Source of the DNA: Pseudomonadota bacterium
GTDB taxonomy: Bacteria > Pseudomonadota > Gammaproteobacteria > Xanthomonadales > Xanthomonadaceae
Direction: 5' to 3'
Assembly (NCBI GenBank): GCA_023388355.1
Contig: JAEWGI010000029.1
Coordinates: 17,682-81,681 of the forward strand
Length of the DNA: 64,000 nt
In this document: positions 55,525 to 64,000 of the stretch, one piece after another
Layout: every line of letters starts with the position of its first letter
How positions within the stretch are numbered: position 1 is the stretch's first letter
Program-made: the position numbers and the translations under genes
The notes under the pieces: generated by a model
Seen by the model: the letters and a program-made list of their open reading frames with translations, nothing else
The model's database searches: none
Told to the model about the DNA's origin: nothing

Positions 55525-56591
55525 TCTTCACCCGGGGCGGGCTGCGGGCGCGGGCGGACCGGCGCGGTGGAGCCGCGCACCACCAGCTGCGGCACGAAGC
55601 CCTGGTTGGGCACGGCGGGAGCGTCGGGGCGCAGGCTGGCGATCAGCATCCGCGCGGCGTGGCGGGCGAGGTCTTCGGTGGCCTGCTTGGCGGTGGTCAG
55701 CGCCGGCCAGGACTGGCGCGAGAACGGGCTGTCCTCGAAGCCGGCGATCGACAGGTCGTAGGGCACGTTCATGCCGGCGGACTTGGCCGCGGCCAGCACG
55801 CCTGCGGCGATCTCGTCGTTGGAGCCGAAGATCGCGGTGGGCGGGTCGCGCAGCGCCAGCAGCCGGCGTGCGCCGCGGAAGCCGTCGTCGAAGGTGTAGT
55901 CGCCGGGGATCACCAGGTGCCGGTCGAGGGTGATGCCGTAATCCTTCAGCGCCAGCTCGTAGCCCAGGTAGCGCTCGGAGCTGGAGCGGTGCTCCTGCGC
56001 GCCCCACAGGAAGCCGATGCGCTGGTGGCCGAGCTGGATCAGGTGTTCGGTGATCTCGTAGGCCGCGTCGCGGTCGTCGATGTAGACGCAGGGGTGTCCG
56101 TCGCCCGGATCCTCGGCCGCGGCGATGATGCGGGTGGCGCGCACCCCGGCCTGGGACAGGGCCTCGATCAGCTCGGGGCGTTCGGAGATCGGCGCGGTCA
56201 GCACAAGGCCGGAGAGGCGCGAGCGCTTCACCAGCTCCACCAGCTCCTCGTCCAGCAGCGGCGAGGTGGCGTCGCAGGGATGGATCTGCAGGCCGAAGCC
56301 GGTTTCGCGGCAGGCCGACAGCACGCCGTTCTGCAGGCTGATGATGTGGTACGGGTTGGGGTTGTCGTAGACCAGGCCGATCACGTAGGCGCTGGCGCTG
56401 CGCAGGTTGCGCGCCGACGGATCGGGCTCGTAGTCGAGTTCGGCGATGGCCTGCAGCACGCGCGCACGGGTTGCCGGCAGCACCGACGGCTCGTTGTTGA
56501 TCACCCGCGAAACTGTTTTCAGCGACACGCCGGCACGCTCGGCCACGGTCCTGATCGTCGGCTTGCGCGGGCCAGCCGCTTGCTCGCTCAT
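55521..56591 (-). CDS. LacI-family regulator of GlcNAc use (NagR-like)
   Basis: A 356-residue LacI/GalR regulator. The HTH and hinge are clear: TIRTVAERAGVSLKTVSRVI near residues 12-31 and YEPDPSARNLRSASA near 53-68. A periplasmic-binding-like effector domain follows. It is the first gene of the nag operon (with nagB-II, nagA, nagX) and faces the glucokinase gene. Candidate operators lie in the shared 354-base gap. In Xanthomonas, NagR of this family represses GlcNAc genes and is released by GlcNAc-6-P or a similar sugar; this is inferred here. Confidence 0.9.
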   Translation of the reverse strand: MSEQAAGPRKPTIRTVAERAGVSLKTVSRVINNEPSVLPATRARVLQAIAELDYEPDPSARNLRSASAYVIGLVYDNPNPYHIISLQNGVLSACRETGFGLQIHPCDATSPLLDEELVELVKRSRLSGLVLTAPISERPELIEALSQAGVRATRIIAAAEDPGDGHPCVYIDDRDAAYEITEHLIQLGHQRIGFLWGAQEHRSSSERYLGYELALKDYGITLDRHLVIPGDYTFDDGFRGARRLLALRDPPTAIFGSNDEIAAGVLAAAKSAGMNVPYDLSIAGFEDSPFSRQSWPALTTAKQATEDLARHAARMLIASLRPDAPAVPNQGFVPQLVVRGSTAPVRPRPQPAPGEE

Positions 56592-56631
56592 CTGCGCTCC
56601 TGCCCCTTCATGTCCTGCCTGTCGGACACCT

Positions 56632-56648
56632 TGACCAACGTTGTCATA
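56632..56648. promoter_or_regulatory. Half-matched NagR-like operator near the LacI gene
   Basis: The palindromic core CAACGTTG at 56637-56644 lies in TGACCAACGTTGTCATA. The right half (ACGTTGTCAT) matches the TGTCA half-site of the better site at 56868, but the left half is off by spacing. It sits 41 bases before the LacI gene start, where autorepression would act. Confidence 0.4.
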
Positions 56649-56867
56649 CTTTTGCCGCGGATGCCAGCGACACCGGGCGCCTGCGCGGCTGAAGGCTCGC
56701 CCTGCCGTTGTTGTCTTGCAGCATCGGGAGTTGAGACATGGACAGGACACCGGCCGAAGAAACGCGTTATTGCGCGTGTATTTAGAACGATACCGGATGA
56801 AGCATCGGGATAATTCCGTGTTTGCGCAGAGTCGACCGCCGCGTGGCCACGCCTCGACGAGAAGACT

Positions 56868-56881
56868 TGACATCGTTGTCA
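56868..56881. promoter_or_regulatory. Candidate NagR operator upstream of glucokinase
   Basis: TGACATCGTTGTCA has arms TGACA and TGTCA around TCGT. This agrees with the TGACA-RCGY-TGTCA form I recall for LacI-type NagR sites, with one mismatch. It lies 65 bases before the GTG start of glucokinase. The rest of the 354-base gap contains an AT-rich stretch near 56765-56800 that may hold promoters. Confidence 0.6.
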
Positions 56882-56945
56882 CGACCTGTCGACACTCGGC
56901 TCGCAACGCTGCCGTCCGCTGGCAGCGTCCCTCGCAGGAGCCCGC

Positions 56946-57986
56946 GTGGCCGCGTCAACCCGTTCCCTGTCGTCCGCCGCTTCCGGTCCGATCCCCGCGC
57001 CCTTCATCGCCGCGGACGTCGGCGGCACCCATGTCCGCATCGGCCTGGTCGGCGCCAGCGCGACCGAGCCGACCCACTACCGTCGCTACGCCTGTGCCGA
57101 CCATCCGGGCCTGGCGACGATCCTGGAAACCTACCTCGCCACCCTGACGGTGCCGGCCAGCGTGCGCCGCGGCGTGATCGCCTGCGCCGGCCACGCGCTC
57201 GACGACGGCTCGCTGCTGTCGATCAACCTGCCCTGGCCGGTGCAGCCGGCCCGCATCCGCGAGCAGCTCGGGTTCGAGGACCTGCGCGTGGTCAACGATT
57301 TCGAGGCCGTGGCCCACGCCGTGGGCGCGGCCGGCGCGCAGTCGCTGCTGCGGCTGTCGGGCCCGGAGCATGCGCCGCCGGGGCCGACCCTGGTCGTGGG
57401 CCCGGGCACCGGCCTGGGCGCGGCGGTCCGGATTCCCTCGCGCGGCGGCGCGGTGGTGCTGGCCACCGAAGCCGGCCAGGCCTCGCTCACCGTGTCCACC
57501 GAAGCGGAGATGGCGGTACTGCGCGAGTTCCTGCGCGAGCGCCGCCACGTCGCGATCGAACACGCGCTGTCGGGCCCGGGCCTGGTGCGGCTGCACGCGG
57601 CGCTGGCGCGGGTACGCGGCACCCGCCCGCTGCACACCGCCCCCGACGCGATCACCGCCGCCGCGCAGACCGGCGACGACCCGCTGGCGCGCGACACCCT
57701 GGAGCTGTTCTGCGGCCTGCTCGGCAGCGCGGTCGGCGACATGGCGCTGCTGTACGGCGCACACGGCGGCGTGGCGCTGGCCGGCGGGATCCTGCCGCAG
57801 ATCCGCGACTTCCTCGTGCAGAGCAGCTTCGTGCAGCGGTTCCTGGACAAGGGGCCGATGCGCGAGGCGCTGCTGCGCATCCCCGTGACCCTGGTCGAAC
57901 ACGGCCAGCTCGGCGTCGTCGGCGCCGCCAGCTGGTACCTCGACCAGGCCGGAACGACGGCGGACGGACGCATGCCCGCCGCCTGA
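56946..57986 (+). CDS. glk: Glucokinase-family kinase
   Basis: A 346-residue cytoplasmic kinase. The phosphate-binding motif AADVGGTHVRIGLV occurs near residue 23, and the sugar-contacting VVNDFEAVAH and VGPGTGLGAAV motifs follow, then EAGQASL. These are the features of proteobacterial glucokinase (Glk family), not of ROK kinases. In nag loci of Xanthomonas such kinases may phosphorylate GlcNAc as well as glucose after non-PTS uptake. A GTG start at 56946 follows an AGGAG site. Divergent from the LacI gene and followed by a TonB receptor. Confidence 0.92.
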   Translation: MAASTRSLSSAASGPIPAPFIAADVGGTHVRIGLVGASATEPTHYRRYACADHPGLATILETYLATLTVPASVRRGVIACAGHALDDGSLLSINLPWPVQPARIREQLGFEDLRVVNDFEAVAHAVGAAGAQSLLRLSGPEHAPPGPTLVVGPGTGLGAAVRIPSRGGAVVLATEAGQASLTVSTEAEMAVLREFLRERRHVAIEHALSGPGLVRLHAALARVRGTRPLHTAPDAITAAAQTGDDPLARDTLELFCGLLGSAVGDMALLYGAHGGVALAGGILPQIRDFLVQSSFVQRFLDKGPMREALLRIPVTLVEHGQLGVVGAASWYLDQAGTTADGRMPAA

Positions 57987-58100
57987 CCAGATCCCCACTG
58001 CCCACGCATGCGCCGCCCCACGGCCGCACGCGGCAGGCACCAACCCGACGCCGGTGCGCCTTCCGCCGGCGTTTACCGCCACACCTTGGAGAGAACCGTC

Positions 58101-60914
58101 ATGAAGCACCGCACATCCATCCTGTCGGCCGCGATCACCGCGTGTCTTGCGGTCGCAACGCAGGCAAACGCGCAGGAAGCGGGCGACCCGGCCGTCGACG
58201 CCGCGACCGACAGCGCAGTCGAGCTCGACGGCGTCGTGGTCACCGGCATCCGCGCCAGCCTGCAGCAGGCGCTGGACACCAAGCGCAACGCCGACGCGAT
58301 CGTCGACGTGGTCACCGCCGAGGACGTGGGCAAGTTCCCCTCGACCAACGTGGCCGAGGCGATCACCATGATCCCCGGCGTCACCATCGACCGCCTGTTC
58401 GGCCAGGGCGAGCGGGTGAGCATCCTGGGCACCGATCCGGCGCTCAACCGCACCCTGCTCAACGGCCAGTCGGTGGCGTCCGCGGACTGGTTCATCCTCG
58501 ACCACCCCAGCCGCACCTTCAACTACTCGCTGCTGGCGCCGCAGATCGTGGGCAAGGTGACGGTGTACAAGTCGCCCGAGGCGCACATCGACGAAGGTTC
58601 GATCGGCGGCACCGTGATCGTGGCGACCCGCAAGCCGCTTGACCAGGACGTCGGCTTCAGCTTCGGCGGCCAGCTCGGCTACCTGTACAACGACCGCGAC
58701 GAGAACGGCAAGCCTCAGGGTTCACTGGTGCTGGGCTGGACCAACCCGGCGCAGAACTTCGGCCTGATCGTATCCGCCCAGCGCCTGGACGAGACCATCC
58801 GCCGCGACGGCATCGAGGCCTACGGCAGCGTCACCGCGCGCGACTACCGCGACGGCCAGGGCGGCGGCGGATCGGTCAACAACCTGCCGGCGGACTGGTC
58901 GCAGCCGCCCAACCCGGACGGCTCGCAGCCCACCACGCCGGCTTCCTGCGTCGGCGCCTGCGCCGACACGCTCGAGGCCAACCTCGACGCGCGCGGTCCC
59001 AATTCGCTCAGCGCCTCGTTCTTCGAGCAGCAGCGCGAGCGCAACAGCTACTCGCTGGGGCTGCAGTTCCGCCCGATGGACGAGCTCGACATCGAGTTCA
59101 ACGCGCTCAAGATCGACGCCAGCTACGACAACATCAACCAGTCGATGTTCGCTTTCATGGGCAACGCCTGGAACAGCCTGATGCGGCTGACCGACGTGAC
59201 CGTCGAGGACGGCGTGATCACCCGCGGCAGCTTCCGCAACGCGCTGTCGGTGTTCGACGTGCAGAACCGCAAGTCGACGGTGGAAACCGAGTCCTACGAC
59301 CTGAAGACGAGCTGGAACGCCGAGCGCTGGTCGGCTTCGGCCCACATCGGCACCACCCAGGCGACCGGCGGCACCGACCAGCAGGTGTTCGGCGAGTTCC
59401 TCAACTGGGCCGACTACAGCTACGACATCAGCCAGGCCCCCTCGATTCCCGGCAGCCTGACCTACCACGGCGCCAATCCGTTCACCGATCCCTCGGCCTT
59501 CCGCATGGACGGCGGCTGGGGCGCGGACCCGAGCAGCGCGGCGACCTGGAATCCCGGCTGGGGCGGCAACATCGTGTTCAAGCCGACCTGGGACGAGGAA
59601 ACCTACGGCCAGGTGGACTTCAACCTCAAGCTCGACTCGCCGGTCTACCAGCTGCGCTTCGGCGTCAAGCGCCGCGAGCATGAAACCGAGCAGAAGATGG
59701 GCGGCGTTTCGCTGGCCTCGGTGGTCGGCTATGGCGACGCCACCGCCGACATGTTCAATCCGCAGGCCGTGCCCGGCAACTACCTGAGCGGCTTCAAGGG
59801 CTATGGCGACCTGTCCGACCGTTTCTTCATCGACGGCTGGGCGCTTGCCGACTACATCCTCGCCGGCGAATGGCTGGCGCCGTGGCAGACCATGCCCGAG
59901 CCGAGCACCTTCAACGATCCTTCGTTCGCGGCCAACACCTGGAAGATCGTCGAGGACATCAACGCCGCCTATGTGCAGGCGGACTTCAGCTGGAACGGCC
60001 TGCGCGGCAACGCCGGCCTGCGCTACGTGCAGACCGAATCGGAAAGCCACAGCTGGCAGTGCGTGCGCACCGATGCCCCGCCGCCGTGTCCGGCGGACGG
60101 CTACGCGCCGGCGGTGGTCGGCAAGAAGTACAACAACGTGCTGCCCAACGTGAACCTCGCCTACGACCTCGGCAGCAGCGTGGTGCTGCGTTTTTCCGGG
60201 GCCAAGGTCATCGCCCGGCCGAACTACAGCGACATGTCCAGCTACCTGTGGCTCGGCGACCAGACCCTGACCGGCGGCGGCGGCAACCCGCACCTCGATC
60301 CCTACGAATCGACCAACTTCGACCTCTCGGCCGAGTGGTACTTCGACCAGGACGCGATCCTTGCCGGCTCGCTGTTCTACAAGAACGTGGACAACTACAT
60401 CCTCACCACCACCAGTCCGGAGGAGCATTTCAACCAGTCGCAGGGCACCACGACCGTCTACGAGGTCGCGCGCCCGGACAACGCCGGCACGGCAAGGATC
60501 CAGGGCTTCGCCCTCGCCTGGCAGCAGCAGCTCGGCGCCGGCTTCGGCGTGGTGGCCAACTACACCTACGCCGACGGTGAATCGAGCTCGGGCGATCCGA
60601 TGCCGTACAACTCGACCAACCAGCTCAACGTCAGCCCCTACTTCGAGAACGAGCGCTTCAGCGCGCGCCTCAGCGCCTCCTGGCGGTCGGAGTACTTCAC
60701 CAACGTCGATCGCGGCGACAACCTCTGGGTGCGTCCCTACACCTCGATGGACCTGTCGCTGGGCTATCGCTTCAACGACAACATCAGCCTGAACTTCGAT
60801 GCGATGAACCTGCTCGACGAGGCCTACCACAGCTACGCCGACACCGAGCGCCTGACCCGCGGCGTGTACCGTTCGGGCCGGCGCTTCCTGACCACCCTGC
60901 GCGTCCAGTTCTGA
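58101..60914 (+). CDS. TonB-dependent receptor for chito-oligosaccharides (putative)
   Basis: A 937-residue outer-membrane receptor with a signal peptide (MKHRTSILSAAITACLAVAT, cleavage near ANAQ). The plug begins VELDGVVVTGIRASLQQALD and continues with EDVGKFPSTNVAEAI and VSILGTDPALNRTLLNG. The barrel ends in TTLRVQF. The N-terminal pattern is that of the large Xanthomonas-Caulobacter carbohydrate receptor group. It sits between glucokinase and a GH20 hexosaminidase in the nag locus, so GlcNAc oligomers are the likely substrate. The start at 58101 follows a TTGGAGAG site. A strong terminator lies 40 bases after the stop. Confidence 0.9.
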   Translation: MKHRTSILSAAITACLAVATQANAQEAGDPAVDAATDSAVELDGVVVTGIRASLQQALDTKRNADAIVDVVTAEDVGKFPSTNVAEAITMIPGVTIDRLFGQGERVSILGTDPALNRTLLNGQSVASADWFILDHPSRTFNYSLLAPQIVGKVTVYKSPEAHIDEGSIGGTVIVATRKPLDQDVGFSFGGQLGYLYNDRDENGKPQGSLVLGWTNPAQNFGLIVSAQRLDETIRRDGIEAYGSVTARDYRDGQGGGGSVNNLPADWSQPPNPDGSQPTTPASCVGACADTLEANLDARGPNSLSASFFEQQRERNSYSLGLQFRPMDELDIEFNALKIDASYDNINQSMFAFMGNAWNSLMRLTDVTVEDGVITRGSFRNALSVFDVQNRKSTVETESYDLKTSWNAERWSASAHIGTTQATGGTDQQVFGEFLNWADYSYDISQAPSIPGSLTYHGANPFTDPSAFRMDGGWGADPSSAATWNPGWGGNIVFKPTWDEETYGQVDFNLKLDSPVYQLRFGVKRREHETEQKMGGVSLASVVGYGDATADMFNPQAVPGNYLSGFKGYGDLSDRFFIDGWALADYILAGEWLAPWQTMPEPSTFNDPSFAANTWKIVEDINAAYVQADFSWNGLRGNAGLRYVQTESESHSWQCVRTDAPPPCPADGYAPAVVGKKYNNVLPNVNLAYDLGSSVVLRFSGAKVIARPNYSDMSSYLWLGDQTLTGGGGNPHLDPYESTNFDLSAEWYFDQDAILAGSLFYKNVDNYILTTTSPEEHFNQSQGTTTVYEVARPDNAGTARIQGFALAWQQQLGAGFGVVANYTYADGESSSGDPMPYNSTNQLNVSPYFENERFSARLSASWRSEYFTNVDRGDNLWVRPYTSMDLSLGYRFNDNISLNFDAMNLLDEAYHSYADTERLTRGVYRSGRRFLTTLRVQF

Positions 60915-60954
60915 CCTCCGTCGGCATCCCCTCCCGAACGATGCCACGGTTCAC

Positions 60955-60986
60955 GCGGGCCCTGCCTGTCAGGGCCCGCGCTTTTT
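60955..60986 (+). terminator. Intrinsic terminator after the TonB receptor
   Basis: Perfect ten-base arms GCGGGCCCTG (60955-60964) and CAGGGCCCGC (60970-60979) with a five-base loop, followed by GCTTTTTC. It should end transcription of glucokinase-receptor RNA before the hexosaminidase gene. Confidence 0.9.
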
Positions 60987-61077
60987 CAAGGTTCTTCTTC
61001 CATTCGCGGGATGACTGTTCGTGACAACGGATCGGATTCACGCCTGCGGGTCGGGGTCGCAGCGGGCGTTCGTGCCC

Positions 61078-61275
61078 TGCTCCTTCCCCCGCGTGCGGGG
61101 GAAGGCCGGGATGGGGGCGCGCGCCGCAGGCGCGCGTGACGTGGCGCGGCAACCGGTTTGCCCCCACCCCAACCCGTCCGGCCCGGCGCAGCGCGCCTGG
61201 CGTTCGGATGGTCCGCACGGCAGTGCCGCGCAAACGGACCACCCTCACCTCCCGCACGCAGGGGAGGAGCAGCGC
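61078..61275. repeat. Composite of two dispersed repeat types
   Basis: First part repeats the sctU-side element: C-run/G-run hairpin at about 61083-61106, then the CGCGCGCC-GCA-GGCGCGCG hairpin, then CCCCCACCCC. Second part is an inverted copy of the two-hairpin element: GCCCGGCGC-AGC-GCGCCTGGC (61181-61201, one mismatch) and GGATGGTCCG (61206-61215) with CGGACCACCC (61235-61244). It fills most of the 432-base gap before the hexosaminidase gene. Confidence 0.8.
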
Positions 61276-61346
61276 CCGTTGTCACGAATGAACGTCCCCG
61301 CGAATGGGAAAGGAACTTTTCCATCCACGCCGAACGAGGACATGGC

Positions 61347-63686
61347 ATGAGGTCGATATCGAGAATGTGGTGGCCGTTCGCGGCCCTGGCCTGCGCCACC
61401 GCGCTGGCCGCCTGCAGTGGCCGCGCCCAGGACCCCGAGGCCGGCGCGGCCGAACGCGTGGCCAGCCCGGCGCTGATTCCCGCGCCGGCCTCGCTGGTCC
61501 CGGCCGAGGGCAGCTTCCGCTTCGACGCCGGCACGCGCGTGCATGCCGATGGCGAGGCTGCGCGGCGGGTGGCGGACGGGTTCGTCGCCATGCTCGCGGC
61601 CGGCGGCGGCGCCGGGCCGGCGATTGCGGCCGGCGATGGGCCGGCTGCCGGCGACATACGGTTCGAGATCGATCCGGCCGCTTCGCCGGAAGCGGCCGAG
61701 GGCTACGTGCTCGAGGTCGCGCGCGACGGAATCCGCGTCGCCGCCGGCGACGAGCGCGGACTGTTCTATGGCGCGGTCACCCTCTGGCAGTTGCTGTCCT
61801 CGGCCCGGGGCGAGGCGCTGCGGATTCCGGCGCTGCGGATCGAGGATGCGCCGCGCTTCGCCTGGCGCGGGGTGATGCTCGACTCGGCCCGCCACTTCCA
61901 GGGCGTGGACCAGATCAAGCAGCTGCTCGACGCGATGGCGCGGCACAAGCTCAACGTTTTCCACTGGCACCTGACCGACGACCAGGGCTGGCGGATCGAG
62001 ATCCCGGAATACCCGCGACTGATGGAGGTGGCCGCCTGCCGCGTTCCCGCAGGCGAGGCCGGCACCGATCCGGCGACCGGGCAGACCCGCCCGTACTGCG
62101 GCTACTACACCCGCGAGCAGATCCGCGACATCGTCGCCTACGCCGCGCAGCGTCACATCACCGTGGTGCCCGAGCTGGACCTGCCCGGCCACGTGCAGGC
62201 GGTGGTGGCGGCCTATCCGCAGTTCGGCTCGCTCGGAAACACGCCGCCGGTGTCCAGCGAATGGGGCGTGCACCAGTATCTGTTCAACGTCGACGATGAG
62301 ACCTTCGGCTTCATCGAGGACGTGCTCGACCAGATCGTCGAGCTGTTCCCCTCGACCTACATCCACATCGGCGGCGACGAGGCGGTCAAGACCCAGTGGC
62401 AGGCCTCGCCCCGGGTGCAGGCGCGGATGAAGGAGCTGGGCATTGCCGACGAAACCGCGCTGCAGAGCTGGTTCATCAAGCGCGTCGGCGCCTACCTGGA
62501 CGGCAAGGGCAAGCGCCTGCTGGGCTGGGACGAGATCCTCGACGGAGGCCTGGCGCCCGCCGCCACGGTGATGTCCTGGCGCGGCACCGAGGGCGGCATC
62601 GCCGCCGCGCGCGCCGGCCACGACGTGGTGATGACGCCGGTCGACAGCCTGTACCTGGACTACCTGCAGACCGGCTCGCCGAACGAGCCGCCCGGCCGGC
62701 CGGCCATGGTCACCCTGCGCGACGTGTACGGGTTCGAGCCGGTGCCCGAAGCGCTTGCGCCGGAGCAGGGCGAACACATCCTCGGCGTGCAGGCGAACCT
62801 GTGGACCGAGCACCTGCGCACCTGGGAGCGCCAGCAGCACGCCTACTTCCCACGTGTGGCCGCGCTGGCCGAAATGGCCTGGTCGCCCGCGCAGCGTCGC
62901 GACTACGCCGACTTCCTGACCCGGCTGCCGGCGCAGCTGGAGCGCTACCGCGCCTTCGGCATCGCCCACGCACGCACGCCGTTCGAGGTGATGGCGCATG
63001 CCGAAGACGAGCGCGCGGCCGGACGCGTGCGGGTGACGCTGGAGAATCCGCTCGGCTACGCGGTGCGCTACACCCTCGACGGCGGCGAGCCGCACGCCGA
63101 CTCGCCGCTGTACGAGGCGCCGATCGAAGCGCCGCTGCCGCTGGAGGTGCGCGCCGCTGCGTTCCACGGCACCACCGCGCTCGGCCCGGCCACGCAGCAC
63201 GCCTTCAGCGCCGCCAGCATGCTGGTGCGCAGCGACGAGCAGCTGGCCACCTGCCCCGACGCCGGCCGCCTGCTGCTGCGGCTGGAGGACGACGGCCCGG
63301 TCGACGGCGAGCGCGCGCTGTTCAACGTGACGATCTTCTATCCCTGCTGGCTGTGGACCGGCGCCGATCTCGACGGCATCGCGTCGCTGAAGCTGAGGAT
63401 GGGGCGGCTGCCCTACTACTTCCAGCTCGCGGGCGACGAGCCGGCGCGCAGGTTCATGGCCGCAGAGACGGCGCACGGCGAACTGGTGGTGCAGGCGGGC
63501 GGCTGCAGCGGCGAGACGGTGGCGACGCTGCCGCTGCCGGCGCGTGCCGGCGCGGATGGATTCGTGGAGCTGGATCTGCCGCTGGCGAAGCGGATCGCGG
63601 GCCGCAGCGACCTGTGCATCACGCCCACCGGCGATACGCGGCCGGAGATGTGGGTGCTGGACCGGGTGGAGCTGGTGCCGGGTTGA
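61347..63686 (+). CDS. Beta-N-acetylhexosaminidase (GH20), lipoprotein
   Basis: A 779-residue glycosidase with a lipoprotein signal (LAAC, Cys near residue 22). A GH20b-like N-domain spans about 35-165. The catalytic TIM barrel shows DSARHFQGVDQIK, NVFHWHLTDDQGWR and the catalytic pair Asp344-Glu345 in HIGGDEAVKTQW. A C-terminal part with FN3-like and beta-sandwich segments (chitobiase-like C domain, ALVFGP-type not seen) follows to the end. It releases GlcNAc from chito-oligosaccharides by the substrate-assisted mechanism, on the cell surface or in the periplasm. The start at 61347 follows GAGGA; an ATG five bases upstream gives only a dipeptide. It closes the nag locus. Confidence 0.93.
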   Translation: MRSISRMWWPFAALACATALAACSGRAQDPEAGAAERVASPALIPAPASLVPAEGSFRFDAGTRVHADGEAARRVADGFVAMLAAGGGAGPAIAAGDGPAAGDIRFEIDPAASPEAAEGYVLEVARDGIRVAAGDERGLFYGAVTLWQLLSSARGEALRIPALRIEDAPRFAWRGVMLDSARHFQGVDQIKQLLDAMARHKLNVFHWHLTDDQGWRIEIPEYPRLMEVAACRVPAGEAGTDPATGQTRPYCGYYTREQIRDIVAYAAQRHITVVPELDLPGHVQAVVAAYPQFGSLGNTPPVSSEWGVHQYLFNVDDETFGFIEDVLDQIVELFPSTYIHIGGDEAVKTQWQASPRVQARMKELGIADETALQSWFIKRVGAYLDGKGKRLLGWDEILDGGLAPAATVMSWRGTEGGIAAARAGHDVVMTPVDSLYLDYLQTGSPNEPPGRPAMVTLRDVYGFEPVPEALAPEQGEHILGVQANLWTEHLRTWERQQHAYFPRVAALAEMAWSPAQRRDYADFLTRLPAQLERYRAFGIAHARTPFEVMAHAEDERAAGRVRVTLENPLGYAVRYTLDGGEPHADSPLYEAPIEAPLPLEVRAAAFHGTTALGPATQHAFSAASMLVRSDEQLATCPDAGRLLLRLEDDGPVDGERALFNVTIFYPCWLWTGADLDGIASLKLRMGRLPYYFQLAGDEPARRFMAAETAHGELVVQAGGCSGETVATLPLPARAGADGFVELDLPLAKRIAGRSDLCITPTGDTRPEMWVLDRVELVPG

Positions 63687-63696
63687 GAGCGGGCCT

Positions 63697-63800
63697 TGCT
63701 CCCTCCTCCGCTTGCGGTGGGTGGGGATGGTCCGTTTGCGCGCCACTGCCGCGCGGACCATCCGAACGCCCGGCGCGCTGCGCCGGGCCGGACGGCCCCG
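63697..63800. repeat. Two-hairpin dispersed element, last copy
   Basis: Hairpin 1: GGATGGTCCG (63725-63734) with CGGACCATCC (63754-63763), with one mismatch in its inner stem. Hairpin 2: GCCCGGCGC-GCT-GCGCCGGGC (63768-63788), perfect. It directly follows the hexosaminidase stop and precedes the transposase remnant. Confidence 0.8.
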
Positions 63801-63838
63801 GGTGGTGCAAGGCCGCCGACACTTCCTCCGAAGCCGCC

Positions 63839-64000
63839 CTAGTTGTGGAGCTTCAATAGGTTGTTTTGCCCGCACGGCAGCCGGCTGATGGGCGGTCGGC
63901 CGCCAAGGGCGCTGTGCGGCCTGTGGCAGTTGTAGTGGTGCAGCCAGTCCTGCAGGGCCTCCCGGCGCTGGGCCGACGTGGCATACGTGGCGGCATAGGC
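63839..64000 (-). mobile_element. IS481-like transposase, C-terminal fragment at the window edge
   Basis: Reading the minus strand from the right edge to the TAG at 63839 gives 53 residues that contain WLHHYNCHRPHSALGGRPP and end CGQNNLLKLHN. This is the standard C-terminus of IS481-type (DDE, integrase core) transposases. The 5' part lies outside the window, so completeness and terminal repeats cannot be judged. Confidence 0.85.

Overview
This window is chromosomal DNA with very high GC from a gammaproteobacterium of the Xanthomonadaceae/Lysobacteraceae type (Lysobacter, Luteimonas or a relative). That assignment rests on gene content and style: a Xanthomonas-like N-acetylglucosamine locus, many TonB receptors, frequent GTG/TTG starts, and dispersed GC-rich hairpin repeats between genes. 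It is inferred from sequence alone.

Layout. (1) 1-19.3 kb is an acetate and central-carbon block. It holds the 3' end of a Pat-like protein acyltransferase, rpmB-rpmG, a CrbS-like SLC5/STAC/PAS hybrid kinase, an alkaline phosphatase, a frameshifted secreted protein, a CrbR-like LuxR regulator, acetyl-CoA synthetase, a divergent CBS/DUF294 protein with a DnaQ-like exonuclease, a DcaP-like porin, a DUF4212 plus SSS symporter pair, and a RegB/RegA-like redox two-component pair. (2) 19.3-23.2 kb has an orphan YscU-type SctU, a divergent short protein resembling YscX, a hypothetical protein, a lipoprotein, and a hairpin tandem array. (3) 23.2-31.7 kb is housekeeping: TauE/SafE, Slt, Cca, FosX, topoisomerase IB, and pirin with a LysR regulator. 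(4) 31.7-37.6 kb looks like a lower-GC accessory segment, with a Rad50-like ATPase, a lipoprotein hydrolase, a secreted protein and a PEP-mutase-like protein. (5) 37.8-46.5 kb carries ChrA-MFS, an ECF41 sigma factor with its CMD partner, a broken hydrolase, and a five-gene operon opposite a LysR regulator. (6) 46.9-51.9 kb carries an orphan lipoprotein and a TonB receptor coupled to a haem-motif FG-GAP protein. (7) 52-63.7 kb is the GlcNAc/chitin locus: nagX-nagA-nagB-II-LacI regulator on the minus strand, and glucokinase, TonB receptor and GH20 hexosaminidase on the plus strand. The right edge cuts an IS481-like transposase.

How the genes fit together. CrbS/CrbR homologues are known to activate acs, and Pat enzymes acylate Acs at the lysine that is conserved here, so region 1 joins transcriptional and post-translational control of acetate use to uptake. 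In region 7 the GH20 enzyme would release GlcNAc outside or in the periplasm, the TonB receptor would import chito-oligosaccharides, NagX would help inner-membrane entry, and glucokinase, NagA and NagB-II would turn GlcNAc into fructose-6-phosphate under the LacI regulator. No tRNA, rRNA or CRISPR array was seen.
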